Source of the DNA: Hypomesus transpacificus
Lineage: Eukaryota; Chordata; Actinopteri; Osmeriformes; Osmeridae
NCBI RefSeq assembly: GCF_021917145.1
Contig: NC_061080.1
Span: forward strand, 3,639,497-3,703,496
Direction of reading: 5' to 3'
Length of the DNA stretch: 64,000 nt
This document shows positions 19,212-31,500 of the stretch, piece after piece. The translations under genes were made by a program, and so were the position numbers. Position 1 is the stretch's first letter. Each line of letters opens with the position of its first letter. The notes beneath the pieces are model-generated. The model was not told the origin of the DNA, made no database searches, and worked only from the letters and a program-made list of their open reading frames with translations.

Positions 19212-22200
19212 CTAAAGGTTCCCCCAGGTGTCGGGAGGGGGGAACTGTTCGACGTCCCCCGATTCGTCGTGCGATTCCTCCCCCAGGTCGAACGTCAGCT
19301 TGTATCTCAACCGCACCTTCTCCTGGGAGCAAACACATAGCGTTCCCATTTTTATTGGATGGAAACATCAGCAATTACATGCAAGACTGCCAAAGAGACG
19401 GACTTAACGGGGTAGGGGAGTTTTGTTGCATCGCGACAGAGATATACGAGGAGAGAAAGAGAGACAGCGAAAGAGAGGGAGAAGGACACGAGGAGAGAAG
19501 GACAGAAAGAGGGAGAATGGCATGAGGAGAGAAAGACACAGAGAAGGACATGAGGAGAGAGAGAGACACAGAGAAAGAGAAGGACATGCGGAGAGAGAGA
19601 CAAAGTGAGAGAGAGAGAGAATGACATGAGAGAGACAAAGTGAGAGAGAGTGAGACGAGGGCGAGGTGGCGGTCCTAACCTTGTGGGGGTTGGCCAGCAG
19701 CAGCACCTGTGTGAGGGCGGCGGGGGGCAGCAGGGGGTTGAAAGCCGGCAGCTCGGTGCCCGACGGGGGCTGCAGCTTCACCTTCATCACCTGGAGACGT
19801 CGGGCATTACAGAGTCACACCACGCATGTTTCTCAGGGTCACACATTGATGGATGAAGTGAGAACGGGCAATGGGTGAGGGAAAGGTAGTAGAATAGAAA
19901 GTTCTAGAGAAGAGGACCAGGGGAACGGGAACGTGAAAGTAACCCTGTAAACTTTTGCACATCCCTGCACAAACTGTACAGCTCTTCATTCATTGAAATA
20001 ACAGTCATACTGTACACATTTGTTAATATTCTTTATTATAATTGCGCAACCTTATTGTATATGTACGCGTTTTACTGCAGTACTTACTTTATCTTTCGAT
20101 TTACACATTTATGGTAAGGCACCAACATACCATAGCCAATTCCTTATTGTGTGTAAACCTCCTCATAAACCTGATTCAGATTTGATATGCGGGAGGTAGA
20201 GCGCAAGCCGGTAAGGGAAAGAGAAAGAAACACAAAGAAAAGAAAAAGGTAAAGAGGTCATCGTCAGTGGTGGTGGCAGGGGACGGCGAGCCTACCTTGG
20301 GGACAGCAGACTGGAAGCGGATGCTGGTGGCGGGTGCGGGGGCCGAGGACAGCATGGAGATGATGACCACGAGGACGTCGGGCCGCGACGGAGGGCAGTC
20401 CCGCGCAAAATGGAAGAGCACCCTCAGGCTGTGCTTGTCGAACACGGTCACGGGCAACAGGCTGCCTAGAGGAGGGAGGGAGAGCACACGACATTCACGT
20501 TGTTTTAATAGCGTATCGTTGTATACGTTTAATTAATGATCCCTAAAGGCTATAGATATTGCTAGTTGTTGTATATTATGACTGTAGGATTCTTAAATTC
20601 GATGTCATGGAGTTGTATGTCGTATTGTAGGGCCAAACTATCAGACCATGAGCTTACTGGGTTTTATGGATTCCAGAGGCACTGTCACGTTAGCCAGGGA
20701 GATGTCGTCCTCAGGGGGCGGAGCTGGTGCAGCCGTGCCTGGAGCGGGAACCCCGAGGCCGGGCTGGGAGTTTAGGAGAGCCCCAGGCTGCTCTGCGGAG
20801 AAGGCCGGGATGGGGCTTGGCATGGTGGTGCTTGGGACAGAGCTGGGGCTGGAGCTTGACTGGGTCTGGAGGTCTCGCAAGGTGGGTCTGGAGTGAGGTT
20901 GGTGCTTGTCCCTAGTTGGGCAAGAAGGAGAGAGCCCTCGTTATTAACTTTCAGTACTATTTCGTATATAATTCTATTTTTATTTTATATTATAGTTGTA
21001 CATTGTTAATCTTTCTAATAACATTCATAGCTTTTGACTTCAATGAACATGTTTTTCTGGCATAGTCAGCTTTTCATTATAACCGCTTACCATGGGTCAG
21101 CAATCCTCTCCTACAAGAATGTTAGAAATAACCCACATTTTATCCTAGTGGTAAACGTGTTTCCCATCCTACCATTTGACCTGCTGGCTCCCTGGAGGTA
21201 GGGACTGCTGCAGCAGGGTCTTGCCCAGCAGATCGAGCTCATCCATGGGCTTGACGGGAGTGGCCTGGGCCCCCACCGCTGGAGTGTGGGGGGTCAGGGT
21301 CACCGAGGGTAGTAGCATGGCCTTGGGCACCGCTGGCACTGTGGGCTCGATGCTGTCGGACGACTGGTTGGGTAAAAGGGGGTATAGGAGTAAGAGATTG
21401 TGCGTGTGTGTGCGCTGGAGTCCAAGATGAGACAGAACTCCACAAAGGCTGAAGCTTCCGGAAAACAAAATGATGAAATCTCACCTGAAAGGAGTTCCAG
21501 TCTCCTGCTTGAGGGGTCGGGTTGAAGTTGGGCGTGACATCGTTCAGACCTAAGACACCATCATGAGATTATACATTTTTTTTAAGTAAATGTCGTAAAA
21601 ATCTGATGAGAAACAAATTCAGACACTATGGCCCAGTTTTCCAGGCATGAATTTAGCCTCGTCTTAAAATAAGAAAAAAATTCAATAAATATCTCCACTG
21701 AAAACGTGTTTAATCTAGGACTAGGCTTAATCCATGTCTGGAAAATTATGAGCCATTATGTCATCATTTATTTCAGGAGATAAAAGCGTGTTTACCTAGC
21801 GACATGAGCTCATCGTCGAGTAGGTTAAGGCCCGCCTCCTGCGATGGCGTCTGCAGAGACGGAGTGCCGGGGTAGGAGGGAAACCCGGCGGGTGAGGTGT
21901 CCAATCCCGTCAGGTCTAGGAGAGCCGTGCTACTGCTTCCTGAAAGGGGATTGGACAAGGGGAAAAAAGGATCTAAATTCTATCGGTCAACCTCAAATCA
22001 CAAGTGATCTACAAATACTGAAACTAGCAAATGTCAACTGGACGCCATGTTGTTGTCCAATTGGGATCCGTTTTTAGGGGTTTGATCCGAAACCAGGAAA
22101 TAGCCACATGGATTGCCCCGCCCCCTTTCTCACCTGGTAGGGTGGGCGTGGCTGTTCCGTCTCCGTTCACCTCCTCCCCCTTCACCAGCTGCCGGTACAG

Positions 22201-25200
22201 GTTGATGACCTGCGTGAGGCTGTCGTTGGCCTGCAGTATATCCGCTGGGTTGACCGCGAGAAAAAAGCGCTTATAAACTCTAGGCGTGCTGATGTACCAC
22301 TGCTACCAAATACAACGATGCACTTCTGGGGAATTGATCATCTGCTGTACTTACTATACGCATGTGCTGTTTATACTGTATGCTGCTTTGGACAAAAGTG
22401 TTTGCCAATTGAATTACATTTGACACAAATCCACTGCGTTACCCGGTCGTTGAACTTTCACAGACCCTAGTTCACCCATGGAGCTCGGTACACCAAGACA
22501 TATTACTCCACCATGAAACACGACAGTTCAGTATTCAGTGCTTTGAGTACTGTGTGTGTGTTTCTCTGGAGACCCCCCCTGCGGTGGGGAGGCGTTTCTG
22601 AGAGCGCGCCTCACCCAAGGCCTCGTCGTTGTCCTCCGTGTCGCTGGCCAGTCGGAACAACGTGGGCCGCATCTTTTCACAGCGCTGGTACAGGTCCTGC
22701 GAGGGAGGGGGGGATCATTCGTCAGCAACCAATCAGCCATTATACCAACCCAACTCAAAACACGTCCCCCGTGTTGGCGGGACCTTAACTGGGTCAAGTC
22801 CTGCGACGTTCAAACCCCCCCGCCCCCCCCCCCAAACAGCTTCGACTGAACGTGGACCCGCAGCTGGCGGCGGCGGGTGCGTACGTTCGCCCCGTGCGAC
22901 GCCACACAGCTAGCCGTGCCCTGCTGCACACGCGCCACGCACCGCTCGTATGTCTGAACGCTAAACTGTGTGCCGCGTAAGGCCCCTAGCGGTGGCGGCG
23001 GCGGTGGCTGACCTTGAGGAGCTCATCGTTGCTCTGGGAGCTGCTCTCCCTGCTGTAGTCCCCCAGCAGCTGGTTGAGCAGGCCCACGCTCTCCTTCACC
23101 TCCTGGATGGCGTTGACGCGCTTTGATACCTTCTCCATGCGCTTCTGGTCCTGTGGAGGAGGGGTGTGTGTGGGGGCGGGGGTTAAAGGGAGACAGATAA
23201 CTGTTAACGGAACAGGATTGCGAATGGTTGATATCCTTGAAGGGGAACTGTGGATATAACTCAATTGGGGGGGGGGGGCGGACAGAAATAAAGGGAAGAT
23301 GACTTTACTGTCAAGATACTGGGATTGCAAACGGATGATGATTTGAGGATCAGATTTTGAAGACTGTTCAGATGGTGGATTCATTGGGACTTAGAGGACA
23401 TTGTGGAGATATGACAGTAGTAGAGTACGGCAGCAGTCACAGAGGAACACATTCAAACAAACACAACTAAAACACATACACAGAACATGACTCACCTCCT
23501 GAACCATTTCCTTAATGAGTTTGTTTGCTGCTCTTAGATCTTCTGGGTGGGTGCTGTTTAGGAGTCGAGACAGCGTCTGCACAGACAGGAAAGGGGGAAG
23601 GAAGGGAGGTGGAGAAAGACATGGAGCGAGTAATGGAAAGGAGGGAACCGTTTTGGACATTGATTAAAAGTTGCAGTGAGTTGAAATACGAATGATAAGA
23701 GTTATACAAAAGATCAAGTTAGCATTTCGGGAAAAAAAAAAAGAGATGAAAAAAAGAAGAATGGATATTTATTTTTTTTGCATCTTTACCTTAGACTTCT
23801 CCTCATCCTCAAAGATGGCGTTCTTGGGTCGGGCTGGAGGCGGTGGGAGTGGATTGTCGTCAGGAAGGACTGGGTCCTGCTTCACAATACCTGGAAGAGA
23901 CCCCGTCCACTTCACATGAGTAAACAGTCCGTCAACAACACGTCCCATGTACCACCGTCATCTAGGTCACATCTCTAGAATAACATTGCTGGAGCCATGA
24001 AGAGTTAACCATATGATGGGACTGGCTACAGGGCTACATAGCTACTCTCTAAGTGGGGTCGGGCCGTAAAGTCATTCATGAATTACCTAGTAATGACTCA
24101 TCCGACTTTCAACTGGATTTTTGTCACGGGTTAATGCATAATGCCACTGAAAAAGAGAAGACTAACATACACACAACGAACTTCGGAACTGTTGTTATTC
24201 AACACAAATTACGTTTTGAATGGTTACTAAACCGCTTATTTTAAACACGATATGGTATGCCCTAATGTAGTTGCGCCGTCTTTCTCACTATACTCATTGT
24301 GATCCTGACATTGCACGGCAGTTTAAGCCTCCAAATTTGGATTTGACCTAGTTTCCTCTACGAGTGTGCTTGTCTCACCCTGTTTCTTGAGCATCTGGTA
24401 GGCGTCTGCTATCTTTAACTCGTCAGGTAGCCCCACCGTCCAGCTGTACATCATCTCCAGAACCTTCTTCTTCACCGCTTCTGGTGCCCTGGTACCCAGG
24501 TACTGCGAAGGAGATTGCAGGAAGAGTGAGACATACAAAACAGGTAAAGACATCAGCTAGCATCGGCAGTGTCGTGTTCTACAAAAGCATTGTGTTAACT
24601 TAACGGATGTTAAGTTGTTCTTCCACTAAAAAGCAGTAATTGTATGGCCTCTCGTCCGTTGGTGATACCTTGGGTGACACAACCTTGATGAGCTCGTTGA
24701 GGAAGCGGAACTTGCCCACTTCGTTGTGGAAACGCTTTCCACTGTTCTTCATGCACGTCTCTAGGACCTGAGGGAGAATTCAAGTTCAGTTAAAGTTAGC
24801 GTTCCACCGACACAAAACCCTGCATCATTGATGAATGTTAGTAATTGTACATCTTATTTGTCCATTGTATTTCAATCTTTTAATTTGTAAAGTGTTTTCC
24901 TATCCTGAGTTCTCAAATCACATTGTGCACATTCACCCAATGTGTACTGTGCTTAGATTCTGCGTTCTAGATGATTCTAGCTCAGGACTTAATAAACCTT
25001 ATGATTGACCCTTTGCCATTTTTATTCAGTGGTTTTTGAATCGATCATTGAATAGGTTGAAGTGGATAAATACGTACGTCATATTAAAATGTTTTCATTT
25101 ATTACATGTTTTATATATATGTTTTTAATCAGTCTGGTTTTATAGATTTTGTGCGTTCGATCTGTAAAAGCACTTTGAGTCCACTTCTGTTGTTTTTTTG

Positions 25201-26230
25201 AAGTGGTCTATGAGTAAAGGTTGACTGGACTTATCATGGTGTATGAACTGGACTCTCACCGCGAGGGCTTGCATGGCCTCCCATTCCTGAGGCGACTGGA
25301 TCTTATGAGCCAGTAACCTGGCAGCCAGCTGGGGTCTTTTGGAAAAATAAAATGTCACTGAAAATGCCACTGATAACTCAATGCTAAGCAGTAACTCAAT
25401 AATACTAATCTCTACAAAACACAGTGAAACACAATGGAAAGTGTACTTCTGTCATTAATTATACTAGCTCAGCTTACTGTTTCTCTTTTTGGTTAACAAA
25501 GAGCCAGGCTGTTGTTTAGAGCAAGGTTTCTTGCAAGATTCCTCATCAATTTTGCATTTTGTGTCTTATTACTGCCAGCTGAATTTGTATCAGAGCTTGC
25601 TGTGTTTTTCATGTTTTTCACAGTGTGATAACATCTTACGCAAAGCGTAGAAGAAAGACTAGACACCAGCAGCTCTGTTCAGCATACGCCAATGACACAA
25701 GGATGTTCATACCAGTGTTTCCCACACATAGACTAATTTGTGGCGGTGCGCCACAGAATCAACTCCGGCCGCCACACATTGCGTTTCGTAAAACATTTTT
25801 TTTTATCGCTATTTAGGTAAAAACACGCAGCGTATTCGTTCAGCTGCATTTCCTTTCCCTGCTCTCCCTCCGTCTCTTTCACGCACGCGTCTTTCTCACA
25901 TACACACACAGTCACTACGTCAGCACACGTTAGCAACAATGCATACGCCGTTCTAGTGAGACCGACAGCTACATCAGCGAGCCTTCAGCATTAGTGCCGT
26001 AGCTAAAGGTCTAGGAAAGTTGAGGCTACTTTTCGCTAGGTACCGACGGACATGTCTTAATCGAAGGTTCCCCTACGTTCTTTTGGTGAGAAGTTTCAAG
26101 AGCTAGCTACTTACCCGGCGTCATGGAGCCGAACAGTTAAATAGTTATTTAGCACCCTGTATGCAGCGTCGCTACCTGCATATGCAGAAATTATTTGTTT
26201 GTTGTTGTTGATTTTGTGAATTATTTCCAA

Positions 26231-26263
<33 letters not shown>

Positions 26264-27242
26264 CCACATATAGTTTTCTAATCTGTGGGAAACACTGCAT
26301 ACCTAATGAGGCACAGTTGTGGACCCATTGGACTAATATTTGAACCATAAAATGGGGAGCTATGTAGAAAAGGTGCAATCCTTTTTCAATGGTTCCTATG
26401 ATATGGATGACAACAACCTACGATTCACTAAACATCCTGCTCATGTGATTGACAACATGATTGACAACAGAACCCAAAAAAAGATGTCACTGTCCAAAGA
26501 CATTATATACTGCAGTGTCGTAAGGGAGTTCAAGACTGTAGGCTTATCATCTGGCAGTTAAGACAGAAAGCTCTCCTCACCCCTCAGGTTCATTGCTCAG
26601 CTGTTGGCAGAAGCCTTGGATACTCTCCCAGTCCGTATCCTTGTTTAGTGGGTTGGTAGCTTTATCTGCGGAAATAGATGCACATTTTCGTACAATGACT
26701 GGTCGACATCATAAAACGTACATTTTAACGCCCACAATAAGCTAAAAATATGGATATTTTGCCCAAATTGCCAACACAACATTGAAGACATTGACTCCTC
26801 CCCATTCTGACAAGCTGTCATAAATTTGAGACTAGGTCGCTAGCTAACCTGCCTTGATCAGCTTTTCAAACACGTTGCAACAAATACATCAAAGATCAAT
26901 CTACTAACACAACAAACAACGGTTAATCGGGGTTGTCAACTCATTATTTGGCTTTAACTAATCAGGTTAATGTCTGTTTCTGTTCCTCACAAGCTCTTCG
27001 GTGTCGATCATGGGTTACACTGCACTGACTTGGTTTGCTAACAATGCTAGCCAACATTCTCATCAAAGTGGGACCACGGTTCAGTAATGTTCTGAGGATT
27101 CGCTCTCTCGTAGCAACCATCTCTATCCCATTACCCTATTTCAGCTCATGTCGATCTAAAAATGTTTCATAATGACAATAAAAGCACCGTATGACTCACT
27201 GATGCGAGACTCCAAGCTTTCTTCATCTGGAGGCGCCGCCAT
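19212..27242 (-). CDS. gga1: ADP-ribosylation factor-binding protein GGA1
   Basis: Seventeen coding exons on minus: 27200-27242, 26581-26665, 25260-25335, 24669-24767, 24379-24502, 23790-23890, 23496-23576, 23013-23150, 22615-22696, 22134-22244, 21796-21939, 21485-21549, 21173-21363, 20658-20911, 20296-20465, 19680-19790 and 19212-19322. Total 1986 bp, 661 residues. This monomeric clathrin adaptor sorts cargo at the trans-Golgi network and endosomes. Domains in order: VHS (about 5-147, with LLAHKIQSPQEWEA and KVVSPKYLG), GAT (about 170-310, with AANKLIKEMVQEDQKRMEK), a proline/serine-rich hinge with LLDDELMSLG and LDLLGKTLLQQSLPP, and a C-terminal GAE ear (VPLESIKPS onward, ending TWGNL). The GAT sequence matches GGA1 better than GGA3. 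It is divergent from micall1. Confidence 0.94.
19430..19665. repeat. GA-rich imperfect minisatellite in gga1 intron 16
   Basis: About 235 bp of purine-rich sequence built from GAGAGA and variants of GACACAGAGAAGGACATGAG repeated several times. It lies between the last two gga1 coding exons, and gives pyrimidine-rich sequence on the sense strand near the exon 17 acceptor. Confidence 0.75.
22384..22422 (+). repeat. Degenerate LINE/SINE tail fragment in gga1 intron 9
   Basis: The sequence GCTTTGGACAAAAGTGTTTGCC is a diverged match to the shared tail core at the left edge of the window, followed by ATTACATTT. It is short and old-looking. Confidence 0.5.
25713..26297. mobile_element. Non-autonomous DNA transposon (hAT-like) in gga1 intron 2, with 31-C run
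   Basis: The left end CAGTGTTTCCCACACATAGA and the right end (complement CAGTGTTTCCCACAGATTAG) form long imperfect inverted repeats that continue into GTGGCGG. The sequence CATAC directly flanks both ends. Termini are CAG...CTG, as in hAT elements, but the flanking duplication I see is 5 bp, not 8, so the superfamily is uncertain. It has no transposase frame. A pure run of 31 C at 26232-26262 lies just inside the right end. Confidence 0.75.
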
Positions 27243-28599
27243 CTTTCGGCGAAATTCACAAAAAAACGAAACTATCGCGTTATTCTAGAACTTGTCCCAC
27301 GCTCGCTAGTTGACGTGGGTGTGGGAGGCTCTCAACAAAAAAATTACTTGCATCATACATTATACATACATTATTAGGTTCCCTTCTTGTTGCATGTTTT
27401 CAAGTTGTTTTTCTCCTTAAAGGATACTTCTGTGATAATTATTAGCTTTGGTTTGACAGAAAAAGACAACCTGCTATATCACGTCTTTTGAAACTGATTG
27501 TGGTCATGCAATGTGTTAATGAAACGGGAAAATACAATTCAGTTCACTAAGTAAGATTGTAAGTAATATTGTTATTAAAACAATCTGGCAATGTGGGTTC
27601 GTTCATTAAGTGTACTGTAAGGAGCTGCCAAAATAGCTTTTAGTCCCTCTGTCGGGCAGAAGGAGCAACAACTTGACATTCAAACGCAGGCAAACGGCCA
27701 AGAAAGGCTTGGAAGGATAGGCAGCTGCTCATATCACCATTAATTTACCATGGTAGATTTATCATCATGCATCATGTAAATAGAAAACTGCGTTATAGTT
27801 GGCAACATTTGTAGCTACTGCAGTTTGGCGGAATCAAGTGAGCACACGAGGAGGGGAAACGCACTTTGTTTTGGGTGGCTGCTCTGACCGGTTGATGGGA
27901 CAATATTGCAGCCAAGAAAAAGCCAAGGCGTTCACGATTCAAGTTTGGATGAACATCGCAACAGAAGAAGTTGAACTCTCTGCTTCAAGGAGGATACTGT
28001 GACGTGAACTGAACCGTTGAACATATTTGACGGTCAATACAGTATAACCATCCTAGATTGAACCGAATGTTGAGGCAAAACATGGCTAGCTAGACTTGGC
28101 CAGCTGGCTAGAAGTAGCTAGCTAGCCAAATTAGCTAGCTACGATTGGGGGTTAGGCTATTGAGTTGAGAGATTGTGCTAAATTTGGACTGTGGTTTTCA
28201 AGCTAATCCTGGTTGCGATATTGCTGAGCTACATTGGATTCTTAATGTTTTTGTTTTATTTATTGTATTGGGTTCGTGACGATTAATTGAGTAATTTGGA
28301 TCACATTTCTTGTAAGGGTTAAGCAGTCAAGGTAAAGATGTTCCTGAGAGAGAGGGCAAAGTTGGACTGTTTGTTAGCAAGCCACCGACCTCAACCCTGA
28401 CAAGCTAGTCAACCAGTTATGTCATTTTGGGTGTTGTCCTTACCTCAAACAAAATATTGGTCTAATTTAAGTAGCATTAAGAATCTAAGCACTTTTCTTC
28501 CTTCAGACACTGTCACCGGCATTAGACTACACACGTGGGAGTTAGGGAAGTCAGTCACTGGGAAAGATAGGAAGGTATAAAATTAGGCGATTTTCAAAT
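27243..28599. promoter_or_regulatory. Shared divergent region, gga1 / micall1
   Basis: Start codons of gga1 (27242, minus) and micall1 (28600, plus) face away from each other over 1.36 kb. The interval includes a 67-codon open frame (27799-28002) that I do not consider coding, and a palindrome-rich stretch of GCTAGCTAGC motifs near 28085-28145. Possible non-coding 5' exons for micall1 could lie here. The promoter role is positional inference. Confidence 0.45.
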
Positions 28600-31500
28600 A
28601 TGGGTTCATTGAAAGCTCTTCAAGAATGGTGTCGGATACAATGCGAAAATTACAACGATGTGGAAATAAAGAACATGTCGACGTCTTTTCGAGATGGCAT
28701 GGCATTTTGTGCCATAATCCACCGATATAGACCGGATCTTATGTAAGTATGAAATTGTTTTCGTTTATAAGAATTTATGTTAATATAATAAGCGTAGACG
28801 TCAGTAAACGAAATGGAATGAATGATTAAGTATGAGTTTTATTTGAGCATAATCATTTGATTCCATGTATTTACAATGTATTCTTATTTTACGACCATTC
28901 TAGGCTTTACTAGGCTTTACTTGACAATGCATTGCACTCTTCACAGCCAGCAGTAAACTAACCCCAATACCACATTTTGGGAAAGCATTATTGCCGTTAC
29001 AAAGTAGCATGAAAGGGAAATATTATTTAATTTATGTCAGGACGTACGAGAACACACTTTGTTGGAACAGGACAGCTATCAAAGATTAAGTCGTTTGTGA
29101 TCCAAACATGGTCCCTTTTCTTTTTAAATTCCACAAAAAAAAAAGGGTAAACAAGGTGGAATAACATGCAGTTCGACCTAAATATAGAGGTGTGCCTTGG
29201 AGTTTGTGCTATTGTATGTTTATTTGTATTCTCTATAATCAAACCACTGACGTGCCAATATAGATAAGTGATGTGAACACAGCTGAGTGCATTGTCACAG
29301 TGATCATCTAAATCCACAATCAATTTTGGTGCTTGGCCAATGATCTCTAGGTCCTTGTTGAAGTTGTAAAACTAGACTAAAGAGTGGAGGAACAAATGTT
29401 CTGCACTAATGTGGGGTGACAGGCCTGGCCCTGTCTGTAACAACACACCCCTGTGTACAATACATTACACTCCCTCACACACGCCACAGTTTGGACATGT
29501 TCAGAGCAACTCACTGCATCAATGTGATCACAGTGATGGGTTTCACTGAGGCAGAAGAGGATGGCGAACTCGACCCTGGTGAAAGGTGCATCGTCCGTGG
29601 TCCAATGGTTTTCGCTGCATACAACAGCCTACATTGGATCATGAAATGGCCTGATCTGCCAGAGACACGGTGTTTGTATACATGCCACTGTAAGAAAAGT
29701 TTAATGCCATGCGGGGAATGTGGCCCCTCAGCGGATGTGGGACGGGAGTGCGAGCCATGTCATGTGCATGAGGCGAAACCCCTCTCTTGCAGACGGTGCC
29801 AGAGGGAAGCAGGCTGTAAGTCATCGTAGGCGTGGCTTTGCGGCACGTCTTCTGCGATTCTGCACCAGGTTCAAAGGGAAGCGTCTCAGTTGTAGGGGAC
29901 AAAGTGCAGGGACGAACACCAAGAGTGAGTGCACCTTCACCGTGTTAGCACGCGTCGACAAATGTGAGAAAAAGGAAGTGGAGCCGTGCAAACGGCGGCT
30001 TCTTGCACTGCGCTGATGTACAGTGGGTATGAGGGCCACATTGAAAGTGAGTGGAAAGAACCTTGAATTGTGTGTGTATGTGCTGGCTCTCCAGGCAGCT
30101 CAGTAGCCAGTACTTGGAGCCTGGCCAAGCCGGGCCGGGCCCCCCTGTCCTGTCCTCAGTCTGATCCAGACAGACAGTCCATCAGGCTAATCTGAGGCCA
30201 GGGCCTCCGCCTGTCATCCCGGATTTAGCTCTAATGCCGCGCTCGTCCTCGGAAGGCAGGGCCACCGCTCTGCAACTCGCCGTGACATTACCGCAGTGCT
30301 GTAACGTAACAACGTTGGAACTTACTAATGTAATTCAGGAGGATCGAGGCTGCAACAGTTCCCCTTATTACTGAAGTGGGCCTTTGTCTAGAGGGTTCTC
30401 TGAAGGATGGGAGATACAGGCCACACGCCTGAGTCTCGCGGTTCTGGGGTTTATGTGGAGGTTTATTGTGCAGTCATGGCGGCCCACACAGAAAGGCCTG
30501 AATGTCAAACCGATGGGACAGTTAATCACTGCCGTGTCATCCTGTTTCGGATGCCGTATGCCGATGCCATGGGACATGTTTCATTGAGTCTTTCCCGTTT
30601 CGTCTGTCGTTCTCTCCTTGTACACGTGACACTGGGGACCCGTGTTGCCTTCCTTCCCTGCCTCACTCTCAGTTCCCTTTTCCACGCGTGCTCATTCACC
30701 TCCTCATGTCCGATTCCTCCCTGTATGTTCCAACTCTATTCTGGTCACTGCATGGTTCTGCACGGTCCATGAGATTGAAGGGAGCACTAAGAAACCCCTG
30801 AGCACACCGTGCCAGCTTCATGTTTCCATAAGCAGCCGGTCTTGTGGCTGCAGCAGCAACACCGCCAGTCAAGTCCAAAAAGCCCGTCAGGTAATTTGGT
30901 TGGTAGACGGACACCAGACACACTGACCGTTGGCAGACCCCCCCCCCACCCCCCCGAGAGAGTCATAGCAGAGGAAGTTCATGCTGGCACTTTAGTCAGT
31001 GTCGTGCGGCGCTGTCAAAGATGCTCCAGGGTGCCTAGCCTGAGGGTAGATGCCGCGGCGAAGCGGGAGATTGCGCAACGACTTTTCAGTCACGGCAGGT
31101 TTAAGCCTCGCCAGCTTTAGCGTCGGCGCTCGAGCAACCCGGAGCATTCCGTGAAGGTGGGAGCCCTCACTTAGAGGGAGCAGGGTGTTTGTGACGTAGT
31201 CCTCGGGTAAGCTAAGTGCATGTGTGGCCATGGGAGCCAGATTAAAAAGTACAGAACTGGCTTTGTGTTTCTGGGCAGTGGTTTTTAGGGTGGATTGGTT
31301 TCAGGGAACTCAACAGGGATAAAGCTCTCCTAGGCTGGAGTTATTTTGCCTCCCTCGGCATTTCCAGCACATGCGGCACACATGCATGCATGCACATTCA
31401 TCCCAAAAAACAGCTTTGACATTTTCCATCTTAACTGCAGGATGTTTACTGGTGGGACTGCAGGTTTGGTTCCTTGCTCTGGGGCCCTTGTTAACAGCCT

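Noticed and set aside
19375-19660. Repetitive regular blocks that might suggest a CRISPR-like or minisatellite array
   Set aside because: Units vary in length, have no constant spacer, and the host is a vertebrate; it is simple purine-rich repeat.
27799-28002. 67-codon open frame in the gga1/micall1 divergent region
   Set aside because: No homology recognised and no splice context; likely a chance open frame in a promoter or UTR region.
29416-29829. 137-codon plus-strand open frame with CxxC-like spacing in micall1 intron 1
   Set aside because: It begins with a non-ATG codon, has no recognised family, and sits within an intron. The cysteine spacing does not match a zinc-binding domain I can name.
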